A stretch of 64,000 nucleotides of DNA, taken from assembly GCA_963971535.1 (NCBI GenBank), contig OZ020593.1, positions 38,973,935 to 39,037,934 of the forward strand. The letters are read 5' to 3'. Shown here one piece after another: positions 1 through 14,151 of this stretch (positions within the stretch are counted from its first letter, which is position 1; each line of letters starts with the position of its first letter). Position numbers and translations under genes: made by a program. Under the pieces are notes generated by a model, which searched no databases, was not told the origin of the DNA, and was given only the letters and a program-made list of their open reading frames with translations. Source of the stretch: Notolepis coatsorum (Eukaryota > Chordata > Actinopteri > Aulopiformes > Paralepididae).

Positions 1-208
1 TTCGCTGAGCAGGCGCCCCGACCGAACTGTAGGGGTCGCTGTCCACAACGCCCAGGACCCACCCACGGCACCCCTCCCCCTAACTCAGCCAAACGAGTTA
101 GTATAGCGATCAGCCCGAGCCAAGGCAATGCTGACTCTCTGGGAGTCGAGACCGCAGCCTCTTGCATTGGTGACGAGCACAATCTCCGCTACGCCACCTG
201 ACCGCCAG
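1..208 (-). mobile_element. tRNA-derived SINE, family A, cut by the window edge
   Basis: Matches the 3023-3500 copy: the same gaccgac-ctgtagg-gtcgctgt block and the same end with gctacgccacctgaccgcc, the reverse complement of the tRNA-like head. Only the head portion is in the window. Confidence 0.7.
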
Positions 209-235
209 TTTCATCTAATTTTGTGAACCAAGGAA

Positions 236-477
236 ACTATAAAAGAAGGAAGGGTCATTACGTCAGAATACCAGTGTTCTCTATCAAACGTTAGCTAGTT
301 AACAATGCACCATATTGCTGATGATTCTGACATCCGAGGTAATAACCTGTTTAAATGGCAGGTCATAAACAAGGAGATGGCTGATCCCATTTAACGCAAT
401 GTGTGCCAACACTTTTAACAACCAATGTACATTCACATGCTGCACAGTGACATAATGACCCTTCCTTCTTTTATAGT
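236..477. mobile_element. MITE with 30-bp terminal inverted repeats
   Basis: The first 30 bases (actataaaagaaggaagggt...) and the reverse complement of the last 30 match at 29 of 30 positions. Total length is 242 bp with no coding capacity. This is a non-autonomous DNA transposon; no clear target duplication was found, so the superfamily is undetermined. Confidence 0.75.
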
Positions 478-544
478 GTCTTGTCGTGAACTAGGAAGTA
501 CAGCCACACAGTTTCATTTTAATTTAAAGAGACAGAAGCCAAAA

Positions 545-970
545 GTGCCTGTTTACATTTTACATTAAAATGTTGTCATTTAGCTGACACTTTTATCCAA
601 AGCGACTTACAAGTTCTGTACGACAAGTCAGCAGGAAGGGTACAACTCTTACAGCTGAGTAACAATGTTCATCAAACAGTGCTGAAACTTGGGTGCTGCA
701 GTGTTGAGTGCATAGTAGTAAAGACATATTAGTATAGTAGGAAGAGTGCATGATAGTATAAGACAGTAAGAAGGTTTTTCATTTCTGATATTGATCGAAG
801 AAGTGTGTTTTTAGTCGAAGGCGAAAGATTGGTTGGGTTTCGGCTGTCCTAACTGTGATGGGAAGCTTGTTCCAACCATGGTGGAGCGAGGACAGAGAAT
901 AGGCGGCTTCTCTTTGATGACCCTCTGTTTGAGGCTGATATACTGTTATATTTATTATTAACACTTTTCA
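545..970 (-). mobile_element. L2-like LINE 3' end with C-terminal ORF fragment
   Basis: The minus-strand frame at 779-964 encodes GWNKLPITVR and FRLRLKTHFF, the usual C-terminal end of fish L2/CR1-group reverse transcriptase ORFs. It is followed by the common teleost 3' tail (cgctttggataaaagtgtcagctaaatg, 580-607 read in reverse) and an ATG/TAA-rich end. It is 5'-truncated, as usual for LINEs. Confidence 0.7.
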
Positions 971-2523
<1,553 letters not shown>

Positions 2524-2525
<2 letters not shown>

Positions 2526-3010
2526 AATGTGTAAACTCCGCCGGCGAGGGCATACATTGTCGACCTGCGAGTGGATACGCTGTTTGAGAGCACCAGCAAC
2601 ATCATTCTTTTTTACCTGACTTCTATTGGTATAATAACTAACTGTCTGACTTCATAAATAACCGGCTTCTAGATTTGCAGCATCTTAGTCATAACAACGA
2701 CTCACCGGCATATATTTAAGTAACTTATTGTTTTTTTTACCATTGTTTTATTTTATAAAGTTACCCAGCTGTTAGAACTCTAGAAAAGAAATATGTCAGT
2801 GATTTTATTTTATTGGTAGCATAGCAAATTATGCCATGAACTGGATACCTTTCCCCAAAGTGCCAGTACCATGAGTAAATTCTTCAGTGAATGGCCCAAG
2901 TGGAAATCAAACCCCTAACCCTGGCAGTGGCAGTGCCTTGCTTTACAGCGTATACTGTACTGACTTGTGTTAACGTACGTCACCTTGTCATGTGACACAT
3001 AATGATGCAA
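2524..3010. other. Non-coding, AT-rich, nothing recognised
   Basis: No gene, RNA or repeat family recognised. Confidence 0.4.
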
Positions 3011-3022
3011 CAAGATCAGACA

Positions 3023-3500
3023 CATTTTTTTTGATCCACTTTTTCTCCTCCTGTTTTTCTGTGTTTTTTTCTCCCATCCCAATTTTAGTCATGCCAATTC
3101 CCCCCTCCCCTTCCTGGTAGTTGCTCGCATGTGCCCCCCACTGGTCGGTCTAGGGAGGGTTGATAGATACTATCACATGTCCCCTCCGATACATGCGGAG
3201 TCAGCCAGCAACCTCTTTTCACCTGCCAGCTCGGACTCTCATTGGCGAGGTGTAACGTGTGGGAGGCTCACACTACCCTCACCATCTCCCTTCCTCGCTG
3301 TGCAGGTGCCCTGACCGACCTGTAGGAGTCGCTGTTTACAACAACCAGATTACCACCCACCGGCTTCCCTGCCGCTGACTCTGCCAATTGAGCCAATATG
3401 ACGGCCGGCCAAGCCGGAGGCAACGCTGACAGCCGGATTCAATACCAGTGTCTCTCGCGTTGGTGACGAGCGCTTAGTCCGCTGCGCCACCCAGCCGCCC
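3023..3500 (-). mobile_element. tRNA-derived SINE, family A, with 12-bp target duplication
   Basis: Flanked by perfect direct repeats caagatcagaca at 3011-3022 and 3501-3512. On the minus strand it starts with the tRNA-like head (gggcggctgggtggcgcagcg) and ends with a T/A-rich tail at 3023-3060. It is the same family as 10653-11127 and 46718-47193, and is 478 bp long. Confidence 0.85.
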
Positions 3501-3720
3501 CAAGATCAGACAATTTAAAGGATAACACCGGGCTACTTTTGACTTCTCGCTGTTACCTGACTGTCCCCGTCTTTAACCCTTTCACTAACCTCCTGTAGTG
3601 TGGTTGTGAAAGGGTTAACACTTTGTCGTGTGGCAGTGAAAGGGTTAACCTTCTGTATTGTCGCAGTGAAAGGGTTAACCATTTGCTAGTGTGGCAGTGA
3701 AAGAGATTTCTCGTGCATAG

Positions 3721-3829
3721 CAGGGGCGGAGCTAGGGGGTGGCTACCTGGGCTCAAGCCCCGGATGTATTCTGAAAAGCCCCGAATCTATTTAAAAAATA
3801 ATAAAAAAAATAAAAAATTAAAAAAATAC

Positions 3830-3867
<38 letters not shown>

Positions 3868-4660
3868 TTCATCATTGTTACATGAAAATATGTTTGCACC
3901 AGATTTATCAGAAGCTAATTTCCATCTGTGGTCTATCCAGCTGCTAACTGTATTTGAGTGAGTTAAGTCTTGGTGTTATGGTAGACTCAGACCTAAGCTT
4001 TAAATCACAATCAACAAGTTGACAAACTTAATTCTTCCACCTTAGAAACATAGCTAAAGTACGGCCATTTATAAATCAAAAGGACGCTGAAAACCAGATC
4101 CATGCCTTTATCTCAAGCCAACTCGACTACTGTAATGCACTCCTTACCGGCCTCCCGAAAAAATACGATGATAACTATTTTATTGCAATGCACTATTGCA
4201 TTATTTTATTCTATTTTACTAACTATTTTATTGCACTGCACTATTTTACTTTGTATCAGTGAATCATAGACGCCTGGCCATAAGAGCATTCGGAGCATCT
4301 CTGCTCAAACACTATTGAACTTGGGGGAGCAAAGGTATGATCTTGCTCCACCACTTTTTTATTATATGAAAAATATGATATATCCCCCCCCAATATATAA
4401 ATCTAACCATAACTATGTTATGGTTAACTGAGTTTTATAGTGAAAAGAGCAGCTTTATTGGTCAAGATTGAAGGCTCTATATTGCAGGAAATTGCACGTA
4501 CAGGTTCATTAAATTAAAAAAAAATCTGTCGTGGAGGGGGTCGTGCCTGACCGCCTCCAAACCACCCCTTGCCTGCCCAAAAACGAAAAAAAAAAAAAAA
4601 AGGGGGGGGGGGCCATCTGGGCTAAGCCCCGGATCTCCTACAATCCTAAATCCGCCCCTG
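3721..4660. mobile_element. hAT-type non-autonomous element with perfect 8-bp TSD
   Basis: The target duplication gtgcatag is at 3713-3720 and 4661-4668. The ends are CAGGGGCGGA and its inverse TCCGCCCCTG, with sub-terminal gggct-agccccgga shared between both ends. It holds an L2-like reverse transcriptase remnant at 3967-4165. Confidence 0.85.
3967..4165 (+). pseudogene. L2-like LINE reverse transcriptase fragment inside the hAT
   Basis: Split reading frames give LGVMVDSDLSFKSQ, then after frameshifts FHLRNIAKVRPFINQKDAEN and AFISSQLDYCNALLTGLPKK. This is the conserved C-terminal RT region of L2/CR1-group LINEs. It is broken by at least two frame changes and is not functional. Confidence 0.7.
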
Positions 4661-5208
4661 GTGCATAGGTGTATAAAGTGTATGTTTTGGTAGATCTCAG
4701 CCTACCTCTCACACTGCCATTGGTGTTGAAAAGGGTTGAAAATAGGCTCCATGAAACTTGAAAATGTACTACGCCATCGGTTACCCATGAGACAACCCAC
4801 TATGTCATATATTTTTGGTGATGTTACTGTATTACTCTACTACAAGCCATTAAAGTTTGCACGGCAACCATGAGCACCCTGGAGTTAATAACAAGCGCAG
4901 CCAAATGAACGTGGACGTTTGACGTGCAGGACTTGCAGTACAGTGTCAACGAAAGTAAAACACTGCCATGATTTCCACAAGGATGAATCACCTATGTCTA
5001 GCAAGTTTCAAACAACTTTCACGTCTCGTGGATTATTTACCACCCCTTTTCAACATCAATGGCAGTTTGAATGGCGTTTAGTAAGGTAAGCTGAGATCAG
5101 CTAAAACACACACTGTATACTACACATACAAACACAACATTAGCTAAAGACAGGGACAGTCTCGGGAAATGGCGAGAAGTCAAAATTAGCCTGGTATGGT
5201 CCTTTAAA

Positions 5209-5736
5209 AAGCACATTCAGAGATTACAATCGGCCACAGTATTACTGGGTGGCCTGTCTGTCATCAGTGATGTCTGCTGGCCTATCAGTCAGTCTAGTCA
5301 CTACATGGCCATCCGTCTTGATACAGGGCTCTCAGTTCAGATATGGGACCATGGGATTCCCTTCCACACTGTTATTGTCATCTGTCACAAGTCTTAGCTT
5401 AGCATCGCTAGCCATTCATCAAAGTCAACTCGTGGGTCATGATGAAGGTAGCTGGCGTGGTGCCGAGCTGGTGTGGATGTACACAAAACCTAGCAAGACG
5501 AATGTGTCCCGGCTGCCAAATAAACTCTCTTAATGGGAATGTACAATGAAAACAAAATCCTTTCACAGAGGAGCATAGGTTAGAAAAGCTCTCCTCGTGC
5601 CATCTTGACTCTTGATCTTTTAAAAGTGAGTGGAAATTAGTCTTTCACAAAGCAAGCATTTATCTTGACAAAGGGCCAGTTTGTTTTCTCAAGTGAGAAA
5701 GAATAAGACCACCAGCATGATATCACCACTTTCTTT

Positions 5737-5740
<4 letters not shown>
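5209..5740. other. Non-coding, nothing recognised
   Basis: The open frame at 5249-5533 has no recognisable domain and no splice or family support. Confidence 0.35.

Positions 5741-5824
<84 letters not shown>
5741..5824. repeat. (CA)n microsatellite
   Basis: A pure run of about 42 CA units. Confidence 0.98.
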
Positions 5825-5828
<4 letters not shown>

Positions 5829-6431
5829 CGCAGACCCTTTTCCAATAGGTTGATAATAAGCTGTTACAAAAGTCAAACAACCTGTCAGAGATAAGATAAA
5901 AAGAGCAGCTGATTCGCAGAGCTGTGAAACCCACTTTAAACCCTCTAATCCTTAGATTATTATCCTGTGTAATGCACATTTACCCCCATCTCCCGGACAG
6001 CTTGATATTAAACTCACTATTTCACTGCACCTTGCTACGACAAACACACAAATGAACAATTTGAATGTCCTTGACAACTAGTTACATTTAAAATCATTGC
6101 TTTCTATGTAGATATTATTTATCCCTCTGGCAGTACGCTTCCCCTCATTCATGACTCATTCAAACCCCACACAGTACTGTCCCCTTTCTCCCACGGCTCC
6201 CTCTAACTCAGAACCATAGAGGGGGAGATAGAGACATGGCCTGGTATGGATATGGAAAGAATGGACCTACCGGTGAGATATTGAGTGTTTGTCTCCTGGA
6301 GGGACGGCCTCCGTCAAGATGATTCGGCCGTCTCACTGTGCAGGGACGCAACGGAGGTCCATCTCAGACGCTAGTTATATCGATGGCATCAAGTCACACG
6401 TCAGCCTCTGTGGAGGCGCACGGCTGGCTGG
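5825..6431. other. Non-coding, nothing recognised
   Basis: Unique-looking sequence between two microsatellites; no gene seen. Confidence 0.35.
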
Positions 6432-7060
<629 letters not shown>

Positions 7061-7700
7061 GGCAGGTAGACTGGCATACAGACAGGCCACAAAGAGCGGC
7101 TTCCAGGCCCCTGCATTTCAGGAGATCAATACCCCTCAACAAACAGCTCCAGGGGTCTCTGGAGACCAGATTGTATCGACTTAGAACTGGTGTTAATAGA
7201 ATGAGCAGATATCTCTGATATGAGAATATGAAGAGGGAAAAAAACATATTTTCATCACATGGTTTTGGAGAATGCAAAAGAAATAGCACAAACTTTTCTG
7301 CATGAGGGAAAGACCTCAAGGTATTCTAACAAATTTGATTGACTTAAATGGTGAAGCAAATGTCCGTTAAATAAATAAAATGTGCAAAAACAAAAAGGCT
7401 CACATGGCGGCTTCCACTCTTATGCCCTTAGATTCCATATATCATTCATGCAATTCGATTTATCACCGGTGGTGGTTATGGTACCATTGTGTTCTGTATA
7501 ATATTGTTGGATGGTCCTCCCTAGCAGAGAGGCGAGAGCTGCATTTGTAACCCAGGTTTCAGATTCATTACTATTTAGTTATAGGAACATAAATAGTTAA
7601 TGCCATTGAATAAGAACATAAATAGTTAATGTTATTGGGTTATATGTATATTCATGTGAGGTTAACAACGCTTTTGACCAAATCCTTTGAATTGCCTCAC
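7061..7700. other. Non-coding, nothing recognised
   Basis: Short repeated phrase aagaacataaatagttaatg near 7585-7635; otherwise featureless. Confidence 0.35.
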
Positions 7701-8640
7701 TGCCCCTTTAAAGGAAAACTCCAACATTTTGGGAAATTAGCTTATTTAACATCTTCCCTGGAGTTAGACAAGAATATACATACCTTTTTTGTCTCTGTGC
7801 GTGCATTTAGCTTTGGGAACAGTCGCTCCGTTAGCATAGCTTAGCTTCATCACTGGAAGTGAGGGAGGACAGTAGCCTGACGTTCCCTACAGGTTTGTTG
7901 ATATTCTCATTCCTTCAAAGGATCCGAACCGATTGAAGTTTATGGATACCATGACTTAAAATCCTCTTACCTTGACGATTAAAAGCCTCCCCAATTTAGA
8001 AAACAGTAATCCAATGGCTGGTATTAATAATATACTACTAACTACTGGACGCTCGGAGCTAACCGGAGCTAACACAGAACAGGATGGTAAAGCAAATATA
8101 ATGACTTCCTTTCTGGGGTTTTCAAAATAAAAGTGCGACGTTTATAGCAGCGGAAAACGTTTATTTTTTACATTATCTAACGTTAACACGAACCTAAACT
8201 AACGTTACAACTAACCTAAAGTTAGTTTAGGTTCGTGTTAACGTTAGATAATGTACAAAATAAACATTTTCCGCTGCTATAAACATCGCACTTTTATTTT
8301 CATGTTAGAGATTGACGGAGAATGACCAGATACTGAATGCTGATAGAACCGAAATGAACTAGCACCACGAAATAGTTATCAAACAGTCATAAAAGATTCC
8401 CCCAGTTACAAAACCGAAGAGGTTGTTGCTGTTAAAGAACATACCACTTCCAGAGGCGGTTTTGGTGAGTTTCATCAATATTGTGCTGTTTCATTGTCGA
8501 ATGTATAAAATCGCTAGCTCAATGCTAATCGGCTAACAACGTTATCCGCACGACACGAGCCACGTCGGCGAACTGTATGCTAGCTAATAATGTAGCTTCA
8601 TCCTGAGTCATGCTAGCGAAGCTCCAAGCTCAATTTGGTT
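7700..8640. mobile_element. Teleost interspersed repeat containing an 80-bp-arm foldback hairpin
   Basis: The stretch from 7710 (aaaggaaaactccaacattt) through the gttagcatagcttagc block resembles a repeat common in fish genomes. Within it, 8124-8203 and 8221-8300 are near-perfect inverted repeats of 80 bp with a 17-bp loop. No coding capacity. The outer ends are uncertain. Confidence 0.55.
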
Positions 8641-8642
8641 AA

Positions 8643-10537
8643 AACCCTTGTGCACCCCTAGTCGCTTTTTCTACTTTTTTGAAATATTTTGAGTGTGTGT
8701 GTGAGCACAGCGGTGTCTGTGTTTATTATTATTTCATGAAATTGGGTAAATATCTTAATTTTACATATATGTTCATTGTGTGAAAAGCTTATAACATGAA
8801 ACACTCTAGAAATAGTAGAGACAGATTTAGTGACTCGTTCACCCCTAGTTACTTTTTCTACTCCCATCCACTTCAACGTTAAAACGGCATTTTTAAGCAT
8901 TTTTAAATCTGCTCTTATTCGTTCAATTCTCTCTATATCTTGCCATCCTTTACATATTCCACGAGATAAGGACCTTGCAATTGCTGGGATGTGCTGTTAC
9001 CGATGTAAAACTCATGGTGGCGTCATTGCTCCACAGATAACTTTGCCACAATTCAGGGGGAGGTGAATTAGGCTGTGGCGGGCTGCTGGTGATTGAAACT
9101 CGGCACACAGGTTTTGTGGTGGTGGGGGGGGGGGCGAGTGGATTTTCAAGACAGAACCAGAGGCGGACCGGACCGCGCAGTCCGCAGCGCGCCACACGCC
9201 GAAAAACAAGACCCCCATAGCCGGCACGCGCCAACGAGGAAGTGTACTGCGCGGATCACCTCTGGTCCTTGTTTCACCAGCGAGCCGAGCCGAATATTCC
9301 GGCCGGGGCAGTACATCGGCGCGCCCGGAGCATAATGCAGGTCAGTTGACCGCTTGGTAAAGTTTCGCCTCAACTCCGTTTCTGGTCGAACTAGTGAGCG
9401 AATCTTTAATATTTTTTTTGATTCATATTCAGAGGTAATTCGTCGAGATATTTCTAATTGGTATTTATCAAAAATAAATATTAGAAATATGGTCAAACAA
9501 CATTTCGAACCGCTGAGCGCTTCGTAACGTTCGCCTCAACGCCGTTTCTGGTCGAACTAATGAGCGAATCTTTAATATTTTTTTTGATTCGTATTCAGAG
9601 GTAATTCATCGAGATATTTCTAATTGGTATTTATCAAAAATAAATATTAGAAATATGGTCAAAAACAACATGTATCCGTTTCTTTTGAACCGCACTCGCA
9701 GTTGACCACTTGGTAAAGTTTCGCCTCAACTCCGTTTCTGGTCGAACTAGTGAGCGAATCTTTAATATTTTTTTGATTCGTATTCAGAGGTAATTCGTAG
9801 AGATATTTCTAATTGGTATTTATCAAAAATAAATATTAGAAATATGGTCAAAACAAACATTCATCCGTCTTTTTCGATGAAAAACTCCGTGGTGGTGGGG
9901 GGGGGGTGACTCGGGGAGCGAGTGAATTTTCAAGACAGAACCTTCGCCTCAACTCCGTTTCTGGTCGAACTAGTGAGCGAATCTTTAATATTTTTTTTGA
10001 TTCATATTCAGAGGTAATTCGTCGAGATATTTCTAATTGGTATTTATCAAAAATTAATATTAGAAATATGGTCAAAAACAACATGTATCCGTTTCTTTTT
10101 AACCGCACTCGCAGTTGACCACTTGGTAAAGTTTCGCCTCAACTCCGTTTCTGGTCGAACTAGTGAGCGAATCTTTAATATTTTTTTTGATTCGTATTCA
10201 GAGGTAATTCGTTGAGATATTTCTAATTGGTATTTATCAAAAATAAATATTAGAAATATGGTCAAAACAAACATGTATCCGTCTTTTTCGATGAAAAAAC
10301 ATTTTTTTTCAATAAAAACTGACGTGGTATCAAACAAACACTAATTTAAGTGGTTAAAATTCGAAAATATGTGTAATTTTTTACAGATATCTTGAGAATA
10401 GGCTATGAATGTTAAACATGGGTAAAAAAATGTTTTAAAAATAGTAAACAGTTAAAATTATATGGCTTTAAACATGATGTATCTTTTCCTCTCCCTTAAG
10501 CCCAGTGAGCTCCCTCATCGTTAGGACAGCACAAGGG
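8643..10537. mobile_element. piggyBac-like TTAA element with internal tandem repeats
   Basis: TTAA is at 8639-8642 and 10538-10541. The termini read (AA)CCCTTGTGC on the left and GCACAAGGG on the right. The inside carries five copies of a 160-220-bp unit and no transposase. The left end has two extra A residues after TTAA, so the exact boundary is slightly uncertain. Confidence 0.65.
9345..10300. repeat. Tandem repeat, five copies of a 166-223-bp unit
   Basis: The phrase cgtttctggtcgaact recurs from about 9379, 9542, 9736, 9957 and 10147. Each is followed by gagcgaatctttaatatt, a poly-T, gaggtaatt and agatatttctaattggtatt. Copies differ by a few percent and by insertions such as a gtggtgggg segment. 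Confidence 0.9.
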
Positions 10538-10652
10538 TTAAATGAAAACTAGAAAGAAACCTTTTCAGAAGTACTTATAATTGTATTGATATGCTGTATG
10601 ATAAGAACATGGTCTATATACATTTCGACTGCTTTTGAGAGTTTAATATGAG

Positions 10653-11127
10653 GGCGGCTATGTGGCGCAGTGGGCAAGGCGCTCGCCACTAACGCAGGAG
10701 ATTCTGGGTTCGAGCCCAGCTCTTGGCGTTGCTTCCGGCTTGGCTGGTCGTTCATACTAATACAATTGGCAGTATTAGGGGGTGGGAAAGCCGGTGGGTG
10801 GGGATCGGACGTTGTGGACAGCGACTCCTACAGGTCGGTTGGTGCGCCTGTACAGCAGAATCAGGAAGTATCGGGGGCAGCGTGAGCCTCCCACACGTTA
10901 CTCCTCGCCGAGATCGCGCTGTACAGGTGAAAAGATGTGACGGCTACCTCCTCGTGTACCGGAGGGGACATGTGATGCAAGGCTTCGTCCACATTGCAGC
11001 CGACCAGTGGGAGGCATGGTCTAGCAACGTTCGAGACAGGGGAGGGAAGAATTGGATAATACGAAAATTGGGATGGGAGAAAAATAGAAAAATGGGGAGA
11101 AAAAGTAGATAAAAAAAAATAAAAAAA
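10653..11127 (+). mobile_element. tRNA-derived SINE, family A
   Basis: A-box-like tggcgcagtgg at 10662-10672 and B box GGTTCGAGCCC at 10707-10717. It ends in an A-rich tail. Full length, about 470 bp. Confidence 0.85.
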
Positions 11128-11329
11128 TTGTTTAATATGGAATGTGAGGAATGTTTCCATGTACTAGTGCACTTTAGCCTAATTTAGCATAAGTCAAATG
11201 GACGTTCCCACGTGCTGTGATATTGTAGCCTACTTTAGCTTAGCATAGCCAAAGGTAGCCTGATTGATTATCCATTCTAAAAGCAATGAAAAGATGATAA
11301 AGCAATGAAAGATGATAAATAGCTTTTCT

Positions 11330-12850
11330 TTTCTGAATGCCTGTTATGCAGGCCAGGTTTTCTACCACCCCGTTTCCACCCCCGGGAAGAGTTCCCAGGA
11401 GTCCCGACCGACCACCACTCATCACGTGTGCCCACGCGGGACGAGGCAGTGTGCCGGACCGACAAGATGGCGAGCCAACCCTAAGAGCCTCAGATCTAGA
11501 TCAGGGCTATACCCAGGAGCCTGATCTGTTACCCCCTGTTGCCTCTGGTAGGATTGTGAATTACCTTCCTCATTCCCAGTGAGGAAGTGGATCAGGAATT
11601 AACTAACTAATTGAACTTGAGTCACAAGAACTTCCAAGGACCTTCATATCCTTTTCTATGATACGAACTGATTGAACTTGAACACAAGGACTTCCAAGGG
11701 CTTTTGACCCCGTTTCACCTTTTGTATTTTGATATTGTATTTTGTATTTGATTGATGCACATTGTATATATGGGTACTGATATTTCTCCTGTAAGAAGGG
11801 AGAGTTAAAGGGTCAATGCACCCAGTAAGATACTTGAACTACTGATAATTCTCCTGTAAGAAGGGAGAGTTAAAGGGTCAATGCACCCAGTAAGATACTT
11901 GAACTACTGATATTTCTCCTGTAAAAAGGGAGAGTTAAAGGGTAAATTCACCCAATAAGATACCTGAACCACTGATGTTCTCCTGTAAAGAGGAAGAGTT
12001 AAAGGGTCAATGCACCCAGTAAGATACTTGAATCTCATTGATAACATATTGATTATAGTTGAATCGCTGATGGTTCTCCTGTAAAGAAAGATAGTTTAAA
12101 GGGTCATTTCACCTAATAAGGTATTTGCATTCCTATAACCTTGAATATTTCCATTGGTACTTTGTTGGTATTATACCTGCAAAGGAAGAGTTTGAATGGT
12201 CATTTCACCTAATAAGGTACTTGCATTCCCTGCACACTTAAAGGTTTAAATTAATATAAACACTTACCTACCGAACTGAAATGATAAACTGATATAGAGT
12301 TTACTGAAATGATAAACTGATATAGAGTTTACTGATCTGCAATTGCAGAAGAAAAGATAACGAGTTACTCACAAAAAGGGGATACATTTAATGTCCAATC
12401 TTAAACCTAGCTTTTAGCTAGTGATAACCTCAGAGACGTCTGAACCGAACCAAATGTGTTGATCCAACCAACCTAGAACCTGATACCGAACTAACCTTCT
12501 TGAGAGAAGGAATCGAACCGAACCGAATGTGTTGATCCAATCAACCTATAACATGATATCGAACTAACCCTCCTGAAAGAAGGAGTGGTTAGAGAAAGAA
12601 TCTAAAAAGGGATATTTCACACTACCTCACGTTACTCACTGTATGTATTGCAATTGTCTAGCTAGCGCTGCTGTTAAGAATAAAATACCGGTCACTGTTA
12701 TAACCTTGTCTCTGGTCTACTATTCCTTTAACTGGGTATATTACTCCTCTCCTTATTCGAATCTAGAACCGGTCCGTGGCGAACAGCTGTTACTGTTAGT
12801 GACACAGGTGCTACACATTGGCAACTGTTTCTATATAAATCCATAATTGG
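11330..12850. repeat. Complex repeat with a ~65-bp tandem array; possible solo LTR
   Basis: About six diverged copies of ctcctgtaa-aag-gagagttaaagggt-aatgcaccca lie between 11777 and 12230. Further on, paired gttgatccaa-caacct-taacctgatatcgaacta blocks recur at 12460 and 12530. An aataaaa followed by a tgtctctggtctacta stretch near 12680-12720 resembles the 3' part of a retroviral-type LTR, but I could not define ends or a primer-binding site. Confidence 0.5.
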
Positions 12851-13283
12851 AGATTATGCCCAAATGATCTCACTTCGCTATTGGAATGGACATGGACTCT
12901 GGTACTTTCTTCTGAATCTTAATATTTTTTTCCTTGTGTGCCTCAGTTGCTATTGCAGGTCCATATTTGTGTTTTATTACACGTATATGTAGCCTACATA
13001 CATACCAACTATTCGCCTGTTTTATTCTCCACCCATCGATCATCCATAACACTACTATCACCGACATCCAAGAAGGGGGATCCCCCCTTGAACGACCCTT
13101 CTAAGGTTTCTCTCCTCCACATTGTCTGTTGTGCTTTTTTTCTATTGCTAGGTTTTTAGTGAGTCTTTCCTTACCTTCACCTACCTTGTCTGGGAGTGTT
13201 GCATTTATTTATTTGACATTTATTTTGGATTTCATGGTGGGTTTTTTGTTCTTGATTTATTGTGATGTTTCTTCTTGACTTGT
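12851..13283. other. Non-coding, nothing recognised
   Basis: T-rich sequence without gene signal. Confidence 0.35.
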
Positions 13284-13287
13284 TTAA

Positions 13288-14147
13288 CACTTTGAATGCC
13301 ACTCACGTTTTTTTTTTTATTAGCGATCTGAAATCATATTGCATCAAGCGAGCCTACCGTTGGAGATCCAGTCACCCCAGGCTCTCAGATGTGAAAAAAG
13401 CGCCCCCTATCGTCTCCCAGATGGTAAATCACCCTTTTGGATTGGACTCAATGAAAGTGAATGGGAGGAAGGATTTCTGACTCCACATTTTACTTCTCAC
13501 TCACGCAGCCGGCATAGACCGGCATCACTCCGGAGCCTGAAGAGCAGCGGGATTATGTGTTCTACTGTATACACGGTTGATCAATACAATGATCGATTTT
13601 TTCGAATGGTGATCAGGAATTGGAATAATCCATTTGGATACCATCTGATCTCAGGTAAGGAATCAGTCTTAGGATAATCAGACTCGTTTTCACGGATATA
13701 TAAGCGTTTCCCCTATATGTGATATAGCTGTTTTGACTGTAAAAGCCATCAGGAAATAAGAACAGCGCTTATCAGCGCGCGGCACGAGCGTGCGTGCGCA
13801 CACATATACTATCGATTATCTAGCGTTTATTTGAAAACGATCCATAAAAATAGGCCGACAAATGACAACGTTCTAGAATATTCCAGTAAAAGGCGATTAT
13901 CATATAATGGGTTGTTTTTTCCGCGAAAACGAGTGATTTTCAAAATGCTATCAAACGGAAATGAAGCGATAAAAAAACAATCTGCTTTGACAATGTTGAC
14001 TGGAAAATGAGTCTTTGATAAGCGACAGGCAGATTAGACACATAGCCATAATTTAAAACATAGATTAGGCAATATTAACGTTAACATTGGAGTGGATTTG
14101 GGCATTCAAGGGGGTAAAAAGGAAAACACGGACTGGCTCTCAAAGTG
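13288..14147. mobile_element. piggyBac-like non-autonomous element with TTAA target duplication
   Basis: TTAA is at 13284-13287 and 14148-14151. The ends are CACTTTGA and its inverse TCAAAGTG, followed by related gaatgcc/ggcattc sub-terminal motifs. 860 bp; the 112-codon frame inside does not resemble a transposase. Confidence 0.8.
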
Positions 14148-14151
14148 TTAA

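Larger units (their letters stand above)
3514..5208. mobile_element. Non-autonomous DNA transposon with ~60-bp TIRs, interrupted by a hAT
   Basis: The left end (tttaaaggataacaccgggcta...) and the reverse complement of the right end (tttaaaggaccataccaggcta...) stay similar for about 60 bp, through ttttgacttctcgc and the gactgtccc block. Inside is a ~38-bp minisatellite (aagggttaac units, 3568-3707). Removing the nested hAT and its duplicated target leaves about 750 bp. Confidence 0.7.

Noticed and set aside
5249..5533. 94-codon frame as a small protein gene
   Set aside because: Low-complexity Ser/Leu composition, no family resemblance and no supporting signals.
13339..13677. 112-codon frame inside the piggyBac-like element as a transposase
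   Set aside because: No DDD motif or cysteine-rich tail, and the element is only 860 bp.
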